The notes below the pieces were generated by a model that ran no database searches, was not told the origin of the DNA, and was given only the letters and a program-made list of their open reading frames with translations. From the NCBI RefSeq assembly GCF_027912495.1, contig NZ_CP115463.1, positions 1,077,501 to 1,141,500 on the forward strand: a stretch of DNA of 64,000 nt, in the 5' to 3' direction. A program made the position numbers and the translations under genes. Source of the DNA: Caulobacter sp. NIBR1757. Lineage in GTDB: Bacteria > Pseudomonadota > Alphaproteobacteria > Caulobacterales > Caulobacteraceae. This document shows positions 11,396 through 19,270 of this stretch, in pieces; within the stretch, counting starts at the first letter, position 1, and each line of letters opens with the position of its first letter.

Positions 11396-13861
11396 ATGAC
11401 TGACACACAACTCGAAACCGGCGGAACAGGCCTGTGGGTAGCGAGAGCTATTGGCGGCCTGTTCGGCCTTATCGGTTTGGTGCTGTCGGTGGGCGGCCTC
11501 TGGCTGCTGATCGTTGGCGGGTCCGCCTACTACGCCCTCGCGGGCGTGGCGCTGGTCGCGGCGGGCATATTCATCGCCAGGCGGAGCCCCCTGGGGCTCT
11601 GGATCTACACCGCGACCTATGTGGCGACGGTGCTCTGGGCGTTGTGGGAGGTGGGGCTGAATGGCTGGGCGCTCGTTCCGCGGCTTGTCGGTCCGACCGT
11701 CCTCATGGCTCTGGCGCTGGCGATCTCGCCCTTCCTGCTGCGGGGCAGGATGCGATCGCTGGCGCCGCTCGGCGGGCTGGCGTCGCTCGTGGTTCTCTGC
11801 CTGGTGCTGGGCATCGCCGTTGGCGTCAACGCGGGCTTCGATGTTCGTCCGCTGCCCCAGACCGGTGCGCAGGCCGCGCAACTGTCCCCGATGGAGACAG
11901 GAGACGACTGGCCGGCCTATGGCGGCGGCCAAAGCGCGCGGCGCTATTCGCCGCTGGCTCAGATCACCCCGGACAATGTCGGCAAGCTGAAGCGGTTCTG
12001 GGTCGCCCATACCCGCGACCTGCCCAAGGACCTGGGCGACAACAAGTACGGGGCGGAGACGACGCCGATCAAGGTCGGCGACTCGATCTACCTGTGCTCG
12101 GCCAAGAACATCCTGATCTCGCTCGACGCGGCGACCGGTCGCGAAAAATGGCGCTTCGATCCCAAGGTGCCCGACGCCTGGATTCCCTACACCGCCGCCT
12201 GCAGGGGCGTGACCTATTTCGACAGTCGCGCCGCGGCGCCTCCGGCTGACAGCATCAAGGCCTCGGCCGGCCAGGCGACCGCAGCCCAAACCGGCGCGAA
12301 GGCCTGCACGACCCGGATCATCGAGGGAACGCTGGACGGCAGGCTGATCGCCGTCGATGCCGTCGATGGTCGGCCCTGCGCGGATTTCGGCCGCAACGGC
12401 CAGGTCGATATCAAGCAGGGCATGGGCCCTGTCGTGCCCGGCATGGTGGCCATCACCTCGCCCCCGGTGCTGGTTCGCGGTGTGCTGGTCACCGGCCAGC
12501 AGGTCCTCGATGGCCAGAAGAACGACGCGCCGTCGGGTGTGATCCAGGGGTTTGACGCCGTTACCGGCAAGCTGCGCTGGGCCTGGGACCTGGGCCGGCC
12601 GGACCGCACCGGCGCCCCCGCCCCCGATGAAACCTATACGCGCGGCACGCCCAACATGTGGACCACGGCGGCCGCCGATGAGGCCCTGGGCTACGTCTAC
12701 CTGCCGATGGGCAACTCCGCCGTCGACTACTGGAGCAGTGATCGCTCCCCGGCGGAGAACGACTACGCCAGCGCCCTGGTGGCGGTCGATGTCACGACCG
12801 GGAAGGCCGTCTGGCGCTTTCAGACTGTCCGCAAGGACGTCTGGGACTACGATCTCGGCTCCCAGCCGTCCCTCGTCGATTTCCCGACCCCGGCCGGGCC
12901 GGTCCCTGCCCTGGTGCTGACCAGCAAGGTCGGGGACATCTACATCCTGGACCGTCGCACGGGGGCTCCGCTCAGCAAGGTGGCGGAGATGCGCGCGCCG
13001 CAGGGCGGCGTCGAACCTGCCCAGCGTTCGCCGACCCAGCCGGTGTCGGCTTTCAATACGCTTCGCATGCCCGACCTGCGGGAGCGCGACATGTGGGGCA
13101 TGTCGCCGATCGACCAGATGATCTGCCGCATCCAGTTCCGGATGGCGTCCTACAAGGGGGTCTACACGCCCCCGACCTCCGACCGCCGCTGGGTGGAATA
13201 CCCGGGCTACAACGGCGGTTCGGACTGGGGCAGCCTGGCGGTCGATCCGCGGCGTGGAGTGATCGTCGCCAACTACAATGACATGCCCAACTACAACCGG
13301 CTGGTCCCGCGCGCGGTCGCGGACAAGAAGGGCTGGACGCCTCGTGGCCAGGCGCGCGGCGGCGATCTGAAGGGCGGTGCGGAAGGGGCCGGCGATCCGC
13401 AGGCCGGAACGCCCTACGCCATCGACGTCAATGCCGGCTGGCGCATGCCGTTTACCCAGATGCTGTGCAAGCAGCCCCCTTACGGCGGGATCCGCGCCAT
13501 CGATCTGGCCACTGGCCAGACCCTTTGGGACCGGCCCCTGGGCGATGCCCGCCGCAACGGTCCGTTCGGGATCCCCTCGATGATGCCCATCACCATCGGC
13601 ACGCCGAACAACGGGGGCCCCCTGGTCACCGCGGGCGGACTGATCTTCGTCGCGGCGACGACGGACAATGTCTTCCGCGCCATCGACATTCGGACCGGCA
13701 AGACCGTCTGGGAGGATACGCTGCCGGCGGGCGGGCAGGCCACGCCGATGACCTACACGGCCAATGGCCGCCAGTACGTCGTCCTCATGGCGGGCGGGCA
13801 CCATTTCATGCAGACGCCCGTCGGTGACCAGCTCATCGCCTACGCCCTGCCGGGGTCATGA
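11396..13861 (+). CDS. gcd: Membrane-bound PQQ-dependent dehydrogenase (glucose/quinate/shikimate type)
   Basis: An 821-residue quinoprotein. About 150 N-terminal residues form five membrane segments that in this family bind ubiquinone. After DDWPAYGGGQSARRYSPL comes an eight-bladed PQQ propeller facing the periplasm, with typical blade motifs such as AATGREKWRFDP, TTGKAVWRFQTVRKDVWDYDLG and GNSAVDYWS. It oxidises a sugar or cyclitol in the periplasm, for example glucose to gluconolactone, and passes electrons to the quinone pool. Glucose is the likely substrate by length and by the nearby Entner-Doudoroff genes, but quinate or shikimate cannot be excluded. The ATG at 11396 has GAGAGAGGG upstream. 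PQQ synthesis genes are not in the window. Confidence 0.88.
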   Translation: MTDTQLETGGTGLWVARAIGGLFGLIGLVLSVGGLWLLIVGGSAYYALAGVALVAAGIFIARRSPLGLWIYTATYVATVLWALWEVGLNGWALVPRLVGPTVLMALALAISPFLLRGRMRSLAPLGGLASLVVLCLVLGIAVGVNAGFDVRPLPQTGAQAAQLSPMETGDDWPAYGGGQSARRYSPLAQITPDNVGKLKRFWVAHTRDLPKDLGDNKYGAETTPIKVGDSIYLCSAKNILISLDAATGREKWRFDPKVPDAWIPYTAACRGVTYFDSRAAAPPADSIKASAGQATAAQTGAKACTTRIIEGTLDGRLIAVDAVDGRPCADFGRNGQVDIKQGMGPVVPGMVAITSPPVLVRGVLVTGQQVLDGQKNDAPSGVIQGFDAVTGKLRWAWDLGRPDRTGAPAPDETYTRGTPNMWTTAAADEALGYVYLPMGNSAVDYWSSDRSPAENDYASALVAVDVTTGKAVWRFQTVRKDVWDYDLGSQPSLVDFPTPAGPVPALVLTSKVGDIYILDRRTGAPLSKVAEMRAPQGGVEPAQRSPTQPVSAFNTLRMPDLRERDMWGMSPIDQMICRIQFRMASYKGVYTPPTSDRRWVEYPGYNGGSDWGSLAVDPRRGVIVANYNDMPNYNRLVPRAVADKKGWTPRGQARGGDLKGGAEGAGDPQAGTPYAIDVNAGWRMPFTQMLCKQPPYGGIRAIDLATGQTLWDRPLGDARRNGPFGIPSMMPITIGTPNNGGPLVTAGGLIFVAATTDNVFRAIDIRTGKTVWEDTLPAGGQATPMTYTANGRQYVVLMAGGHHFMQTPVGDQLIAYALPGS

Positions 13862-14008
13862 CGCGGATCGCCGGCGCGCATCCGGCCGGTGCGCGCGGCC
13901 ACGCCCGTCTGAACCCCACGCGCACCGGGCGGCGCACGCAGACGTCAAATGCACCGGGCCCGCCGGTGCTATACTCCTGATCCAGTGTCGAAAGCCGCCT
14001 GCTCAGAG

Positions 14009-14500
14009 ATGATATCCCTCACCCTGCGTCGCCTTGTCCCGCTGCTGGTCCTCGCGCCCGCCCCGGCCTTCGCGCAGGACGATTTCCAGAGCCGCGTGCT
14101 GGCCGCCCACAACGCCGTGCGGGCGCAGGTCGGGACGCCGCCGCTCCAGTGGAACAGCCGTCTCGCCGCCGACGCCCGGGCCTGGGCCGACACCCTCGCC
14201 CGCAAGGGCCGGCTGCAGCATGACGACCAGCGGTCGCAGGGCGAGAACCTGTGGATGGGCACGGCCAACTTCTTTTCGATCGAGGAAATGGTCGGGGCCT
14301 GGGCCGAGGAACGGGCCGACTATCGGCATGGGAAATTCCCCGATGTCGCCAAAAAGGGCAGGCCGGTGGGGCACTACACCCAGATGGTCTGGCGCACGAC
14401 CCGGGAGGTCGGCTGCGCCACCGCCCGCACCGCCGACGAGGAGGTTCTCGTCTGCCGCTACAGCCCGCCAGGCAACTGGATCGGCCAGACCGCGTACTAG
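14009..14500 (+). CDS. Secreted CAP/SCP-domain protein
   Basis: A 163-residue protein with a signal peptide (residues 1-20, ending in APAFAQ), so it is exported. The mature part is a single CAP domain: HNAVRAQVGTPPLQWN, GENLWMG, VGHYTQMVWRTTREVGC and VCRYSPPGNWIGQ are all family signatures, with the two His of the CAP cavity present. Bacterial CAP proteins are widespread but few have known roles. The start at 14009 is the one that yields a normal signal peptide. Transcribed alone between the dehydrogenase and zwf. Confidence 0.9.
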   Translation: MISLTLRRLVPLLVLAPAPAFAQDDFQSRVLAAHNAVRAQVGTPPLQWNSRLAADARAWADTLARKGRLQHDDQRSQGENLWMGTANFFSIEEMVGAWAEERADYRHGKFPDVAKKGRPVGHYTQMVWRTTREVGCATARTADEEVLVCRYSPPGNWIGQTAY

Positions 14501-14598
14501 GGTCAGGCGGAGAAATTTGAATCCCGGGTACGGCCAGCCGATCGGCCGCCCGACACACCATCCCAGGCCGCCGCGCGCGGTCGCACGAAGGAGAGTCC

Positions 14599-16050
14599 AT
14601 GGCTGATCCTGCTCCGGTTCTGGTCCTGCTTGGCGGGGCGGGGGATCTGTCGATGCGCATGCTGCTGCCCTCCCTGCTGCACCTGGAGATGGACAGCCTG
14701 CTGCCCGAGGGCCTGCGCATCATCGCCGTCGGCCGGGCCGAGGGCGACGCCGCCAGCTACCGCAAGGACGTCCGCGCCCATCTGGAGGGGCATGAGGGCC
14801 TGGGCGCCGCCTGGAAGACCCTGTCGGGCCGCCTCGACTACCTGTCCACCGACGCCGGCAAGCCGGAGGGGGCCAGGGCCCTCAAGGCGCGCATCGGCGA
14901 GGCGGGCCTGACCGTCTTCTATTACGCCCTGTCGCCCAGCCTGTTCGCCCCGGTCACCAAGGCGCTCAGCGACGCCGGCCTGATCGGCGAGACCACCCGC
15001 CTGGTGCTGGAAAAGCCGATCGGCCGCGACCTCGAGTCCAGCCGCGCCACCAACGCCGTCATCGCCGAGGCCGCCGACGAGTCCCAGGTCTTCCGCATCG
15101 ACCACTACCTCGGCAAGGAGACGGTCCAGAACCTGATCGCCCTGCGCTTCGCCAACGCCCTGTTCGAGCCCCTGTGGAACAACCTGGCCATCGACCATGT
15201 GCAGATCACCGTGGCCGAGACGCAGGAGGTCGGCGACCGCTGGCGCTACTACGATGAGTACGGCGCCATCCGCGACATGCTGCAGAACCACATGCTGCAG
15301 CTCCTCTGCCTCGTCGCCATGGAGCCGCCCTCCGACCTCGAGGCCGACGCGGTTCGCAACGAGAAGGTCAAGGTCCTGCGCTCCCTGCGCCGCTTCACCC
15401 CGGAGGCCGCCGAGAAGGACAGCGTGCGCGGCCAGTACGTCGCCGGCATGGCTGACGGCCACCCGGCCGCCTCCTACGAGGCCGAGGTCGGCCGGCCCTC
15501 GACGACCGAGACCTTCGTCGCCCTGACCGCCTGGATCGACAACTGGCGCTGGAAGGGCGTGCCCTTCTACCTGCGCACCGGCAAGCGGATGGCGGAGCGC
15601 CGCACCGAGATCGTCATCCAGTTCAAGGCCGTGCCCCACTCCATCTTCGGCCCCTACGGCGACCGCGATATCCAGGCCAACCGCCTCGTGATTGAACTCC
15701 AGCCGCACGAGGACATTTCCCTTACCATCATGAACAAGCGTCCGGGCCTCAACGGCGAGCATATGCGCCTGCAACCCCTGCCGCTGTCCCTGAGCCTGGC
15801 CAAGGCGCTGGGCGAGGAGGGCGGCCGGCGGCGCATCGCCTATGAGCGGCTGCTGCTCGACGTCATCCGGGGCGATCCGACCCTGTTCGTGCGCCGCGAC
15901 GAGGTCGAGGAAGCCTGGCGTTTCGTCGATGGCGTGGCCGAGGCCTGGGTGGCCGCCGGCGTGCAGCCCAAGCCCTATCCGGCCGGCAGCTGGGGCCCGG
16001 CCGGGGCCTCGGGTCTGATCGAGCGGTCGGGCCGCGCCTGGAATGACTGA
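14599..16050 (+). CDS. zwf: Glucose-6-phosphate 1-dehydrogenase
   Basis: A 483-residue enzyme that oxidises glucose-6-phosphate to 6-phosphogluconolactone, the first step of the Entner-Doudoroff and oxidative pentose phosphate routes. The coenzyme fold GGAGDLSMRM (12-21) and the catalytic RIDHYLGKE (166-174, with His169 and Lys173) are intact. Length is normal. GGAG-type ribosome-binding site upstream of the ATG. Its stop overlaps the pgl start by 8 bases, so the two are translationally coupled. Confidence 0.98.
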   Translation: MADPAPVLVLLGGAGDLSMRMLLPSLLHLEMDSLLPEGLRIIAVGRAEGDAASYRKDVRAHLEGHEGLGAAWKTLSGRLDYLSTDAGKPEGARALKARIGEAGLTVFYYALSPSLFAPVTKALSDAGLIGETTRLVLEKPIGRDLESSRATNAVIAEAADESQVFRIDHYLGKETVQNLIALRFANALFEPLWNNLAIDHVQITVAETQEVGDRWRYYDEYGAIRDMLQNHMLQLLCLVAMEPPSDLEADAVRNEKVKVLRSLRRFTPEAAEKDSVRGQYVAGMADGHPAASYEAEVGRPSTTETFVALTAWIDNWRWKGVPFYLRTGKRMAERRTEIVIQFKAVPHSIFGPYGDRDIQANRLVIELQPHEDISLTIMNKRPGLNGEHMRLQPLPLSLSLAKALGEEGGRRRIAYERLLLDVIRGDPTLFVRRDEVEEAWRFVDGVAEAWVAAGVQPKPYPAGSWGPAGASGLIERSGRAWND

Positions 16051-16735
16051 GCTCCCGGCCGTGGAGGTGTTCGACAGCGCCCAGGCGGCGGCGGCCGCGG
16101 CCAGCGCCGCCATCGCCGATCGTCTGGAGGCGGCCATCATCGCGCGCGGCGTCGCCCAACTCTGCGTCACCGGCGGCTCGACCCCCGGCCCGGTCTATGA
16201 CCAGCTGCAGGACGCCGATCTCGACTGGGCCCGGGTGTCCGTCACCCTGTCGGACGAGCGCTGGGTCGATCCCTCATCGCCGGACTCCAACGCCCGCCTC
16301 GTCCGCGAGCGCCTGCTGCGGGGCCGCGCCGCCGCCGCTCGGTTCGTCTGCCTCCGGGGCGAGGAGGCGGACCCGGTCCACGGCGCCTGGCTCGCCGACC
16401 TCAAGGTCGCGCCGCTGGAGCCCTTCGACGCCGTCCTGCTCGGCATGGGCGCCGACGGCCACATCTGCTCCCTGTTCCCCGGCAACCCGGTCCTGGCGCA
16501 AGGCCTCGACCCGGCCGGCGCCCGCCTGGTGCTGCACGCCCCGGCCGGCGATCCGGCCCCGCCCCAGGACCGCGTCACCCTGACCCTGCCGGCCCTGATC
16601 TATGCGGGGCTGATTCTGGTGCTGACGTCCGGCCAGGCCAAACGGGAAATTCTCGAACGAGACGGTGACGAGCCCGTTCATCACCTGATCAGGGCGGCGG
16701 CACGCGGCGAGTTGCGCTTGCTGTGGTCGGCATGA
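16043..16735 (+). CDS. pgl: 6-phosphogluconolactonase
   Basis: A 230-residue DevB-type lactonase that hydrolyses 6-phosphogluconolactone to 6-phosphogluconate. LCVTGGSTPGPVYDQL, LSDERWVDPSSPDSNARLVRE and LGMGADGHICSLFPG are the family's active-site blocks. It overlaps zwf by 8 bases and precedes edd, with only a repeat element between, so the three genes form one pathway unit. Confidence 0.97.
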   Translation: MTELPAVEVFDSAQAAAAAASAAIADRLEAAIIARGVAQLCVTGGSTPGPVYDQLQDADLDWARVSVTLSDERWVDPSSPDSNARLVRERLLRGRAAAARFVCLRGEEADPVHGAWLADLKVAPLEPFDAVLLGMGADGHICSLFPGNPVLAQGLDPAGARLVLHAPAGDPAPPQDRVTLTLPALIYAGLILVLTSGQAKREILERDGDEPVHHLIRAAARGELRLLWSA

Positions 16736-16766
16736 GCATGCCGCACAGGCTGATGGGCCGGATCAC

Positions 16767-16947
16767 ATCCTCACCCGTTTACGGGGGAGGGGGACCGCGA
16801 AGCGGTGGAGGGGGCGAGGGCCGTGCGCCGATGTCTCAGGACTTCATCGAAATCCCTTTAGGCCCCACTCCGTCACTCGCCCCCTCCACCACCCGCTTCG
16901 CGGGCGGTCCCCCTCCCCCGTACGCGCTTCGCGCTACGGGGGAGGAT
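16767..16947. repeat. Long imperfect inverted repeat between pgl and edd
   Basis: A left arm (about 16767-16817) and a right arm (about 16876-16947) are near reverse complements. Both hold a CCTCACCCG/CGGGGGAGG core and smaller internal dyads such as GCGCTTCGCGC. It codes for nothing convincing and looks like a REP- or MITE-like intergenic element that would form a strong RNA hairpin between pgl and edd. Confidence 0.75.
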
Positions 16948-16990
16948 GTGGGGCGTCTGCATCCGTTCAACCCGCACCGGGCGTCCCAAC

Positions 16991-18817
16991 ATGTCTGATC
17001 AAACGCCCCTCCACCCCGTCGTCGCCGAAGTCACAGCGACCATCATCGAGCGCAGCCGCGAGTCCCGCGCCCGCTACCTGGCCCGCATCGAGGCCATGCG
17101 CGCCGAGGGGCCCGGCCGGGGCAAGTTGTCCTGCGCCAACTGGGCCCACGCCTTCGCCGCCTCGCCGGGCGAGGACCGCCTGCGCGCCCTCGACCCCCAG
17201 GCCCCCAACATCGGCATCGTCTCGGCCTACAACGACATGCTCTCGGCCCACCAGCCGCTGGAGGACTACCCCCGCATCATCAAGGCCGCCGCCCGCAAGG
17301 CCGGGGCCACGGCCCAGTTCGCCGGCGGCGTGCCGGCCATGTGTGACGGCGTCACCCAGGGCCGGCCCGGCATGGAGCTCAGCCTCTTCTCGCGCGACGT
17401 CATCGCCCTGGCCACCGGCGTCGCCCTCAGCCACGACGCCTTCGACGCCGTCATCATGCTCGGCGTCTGCGACAAGATCGTCCCCGGCCTGGTCATCGGC
17501 GGCCTCGCCTACGGCTGGCTGCCGACCATCCTGATGCCGGCCGGGCCGATGACCAGCGGCCTGCCCAACAGCGAAAAGGCCCGCATCCGTGGCCTCTACG
17601 CCGAGGGCAGGATCGGCCGCGACGAGCTGCTGGCCGCCGAGCAGGCCAGCTACCACGGCCCCGGCACCTGCACCTTCTATGGCACCGCCAACTCCAACCA
17701 GATGCTGATGGAGCTGATGGGCCTGCACCTGCCGGGCTCGGCCTTCGTCACTCCCGGCACGCCGCTGCGCGAGGCCCTCGTCGCCCATTCCGCCATCCGC
17801 GCCGCCCAGATCGGGGTGAAGTCCGACGACTGGACCGCCATGGGCCACGTCATCGACGAGAAGGCGATCGTCAACGGCGTCGTCGGCCTGATGGCCACCG
17901 GCGGCTCGACCAACCACTGCCTGCATCTGCCGGCCATGGCGGCGGCGGCGGGAATCAGACTGACCCTGGAAGACATGGACGCGCTCAGCCGCGTCACCCC
18001 GCTGATGGCCCGGGTCTATCCCAACGGTCAGGCCGACGTGAACCACTTCCAGGCGGCGGGCGGCCTGGCCTTCGTCACCCGCGAGCTGCTGGCCGCCGGC
18101 CTGCTGCACGAGGATGTCCGCACCGTCGTCGGCCCCGGCCTCTCGCGCTACACCCAGGAACCTGTGCTCGACGGCGACACGCTGGTCTGGCGAGACGGCG
18201 CCCGCGAGAGCGGCGATTTCGCGGTCCTGCGCCCGGCCTCCGATCCCTTTGAGCGGGAAGGGGGCCTGCGCCTGCTCCGTGGCCCCCTCGGTCGCGCCGT
18301 CATCAAGGTGAGCGCGGTCAAACCGGATCATCGAATCGTCACCGCCCCGGCCGTGGTCTTCGACAATCAGGACGACTACCTGGCCGCCTTCAAGCGCGGT
18401 GAGCTCGACCGGGACTGCGTCGCCGTCGTCCGCTTCCAGGGCCCCCGCGCCAACGGCATGCCGGAACTCCACAGCCTGACCCCGCCGCTGTCGGTGTTGC
18501 AGGACCGCGGCTGCAAGGTGGCGCTGGTCACCGACGGCCGGATGTCCGGCGCCTCGGGAAAGGTGCCGGCCGCCATCCACGTCACGCCCGAGGCCCTGAA
18601 CGGCGGGGCCCTGGCCCGGGTGCGCGACGGCGACGTCATCACCCTCGACGCCGAGGCCGGGACCCTGACCATCGCCGTCGATCCGGCCGAGTTCGCCGCC
18701 CGCACGCCCGCCGCTCCGCCTCCGGACGGTATCGGCCATGGCCGCGAGCTGTTCGCCAGCCTCCGCTCCCTGGCCGGCGCGGCCGACGCCGGAGCATCCG
18801 TCCTTTTCGAAAACTGA
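16991..18817 (+). CDS. edd: Phosphogluconate dehydratase (Entner-Doudoroff)
   Basis: A 608-residue iron-sulfur dehydratase that converts 6-phosphogluconate to 2-keto-3-deoxy-6-phosphogluconate. The family's [33 protein letters not shown] and [17 protein letters not shown] segments are present, including the cluster-ligand cysteines. Length fits Edd rather than the shorter IlvD. The start at 16991 matches the usual MSDQ...HPVVAEVT N-terminus. The aldolase eda and a glucokinase, often neighbours in Caulobacter, do not follow; a TonB receptor does. Confidence 0.97.
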   Translation: MSDQTPLHPVVAEVTATIIERSRESRARYLARIEAMRAEGPGRGKLSCANWAHAFAASPGEDRLRALDPQAPNIGIVSAYNDMLSAHQPLEDYPRIIKAAARKAGATAQFAGGVPAMCDGVTQGRPGMELSLFSRDVIALATGVALSHDAFDAVIMLGVCDKIVPGLVIGGLAYGWLPTILMPAGPMTSGLPNSEKARIRGLYAEGRIGRDELLAAEQASYHGPGTCTFYGTANSNQMLMELMGLHLPGSAFVTPGTPLREALVAHSAIRAAQIGVKSDDWTAMGHVIDEKAIVNGVVGLMATGGSTNHCLHLPAMAAAAGIRLTLEDMDALSRVTPLMARVYPNGQADVNHFQAAGGLAFVTRELLAAGLLHEDVRTVVGPGLSRYTQEPVLDGDTLVWRDGARESGDFAVLRPASDPFEREGGLRLLRGPLGRAVIKVSAVKPDHRIVTAPAVVFDNQDDYLAAFKRGELDRDCVAVVRFQGPRANGMPELHSLTPPLSVLQDRGCKVALVTDGRMSGASGKVPAAIHVTPEALNGGALARVRDGDVITLDAEAGTLTIAVDPAEFAARTPAAPPPDGIGHGRELFASLRSLAGAADAGASVLFEN

Positions 18818-19270
18818 CAGAACGCCGTTACGCACATAGTGCGCAGTTACCTTCCTTTAACGTCAAGGGAAGCTGCGTCACCCTGCCACAGGCCATAATG
18901 GCCACAGCTGTTTCAAAGTTGAAACGCAACGGCGTTACGCCGGTTGACGCGGCGTGAGAACATACCGCATCATCGAACAGTTGTTCGTCGGACCTTTCCG
19001 ACGAACGGGTGGCAAGTCCTAGGGGGCGCGTTGGCGAGATCGCCAAACCTGTCTGGCCTGATCGAAACCCGGACCCGCGTCCGGGCCGCGGGCGCCTTTG
19101 CCACTCCATCCCGACACTTCGAGATCGGCCGGACAAGCCCGTCCGCGCCCAACGGCCTGCTTGTTCGGGGAGGCAATCCCGACAGCGGATAATCGCACTT
19201 TGAACCCGGCCACCGACGCTCGACCACAAGAAGCGCGGGGCCACCAGGAAACAACAGGGAGGGAGTTATT
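18818..19270 (+). promoter_or_regulatory. Upstream region of the TonB receptor with dyad symmetries
   Basis: This 453-base gap contains the perfect dyad GTTTCAA-AG-TTGAAAC at 18910-18925, a second dyad CGCAC-ATA-GTGCG near 18829, and an imperfect CAACGGCG-TTA-CGCCGGTTG around 18927-18947. Such clustered palindromes suggest operators for control of the receptor gene. The cognate regulator is not known; the TetR-type gene downstream of the receptor is one candidate. Confidence 0.5.

Noticed and set aside
11222..13804. An 860-codon open frame on the minus strand opposite the PQQ dehydrogenase
   Set aside because: It is the antisense shadow of a clear quinoprotein; composition is Arg/Gly/His-rich with no family motif, as expected from GC-rich codon bias.
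14510..14530. TTTGAATCCCGGG looked like a tRNA T-arm
   Set aside because: No acceptor or anticodon stem can be formed around it.
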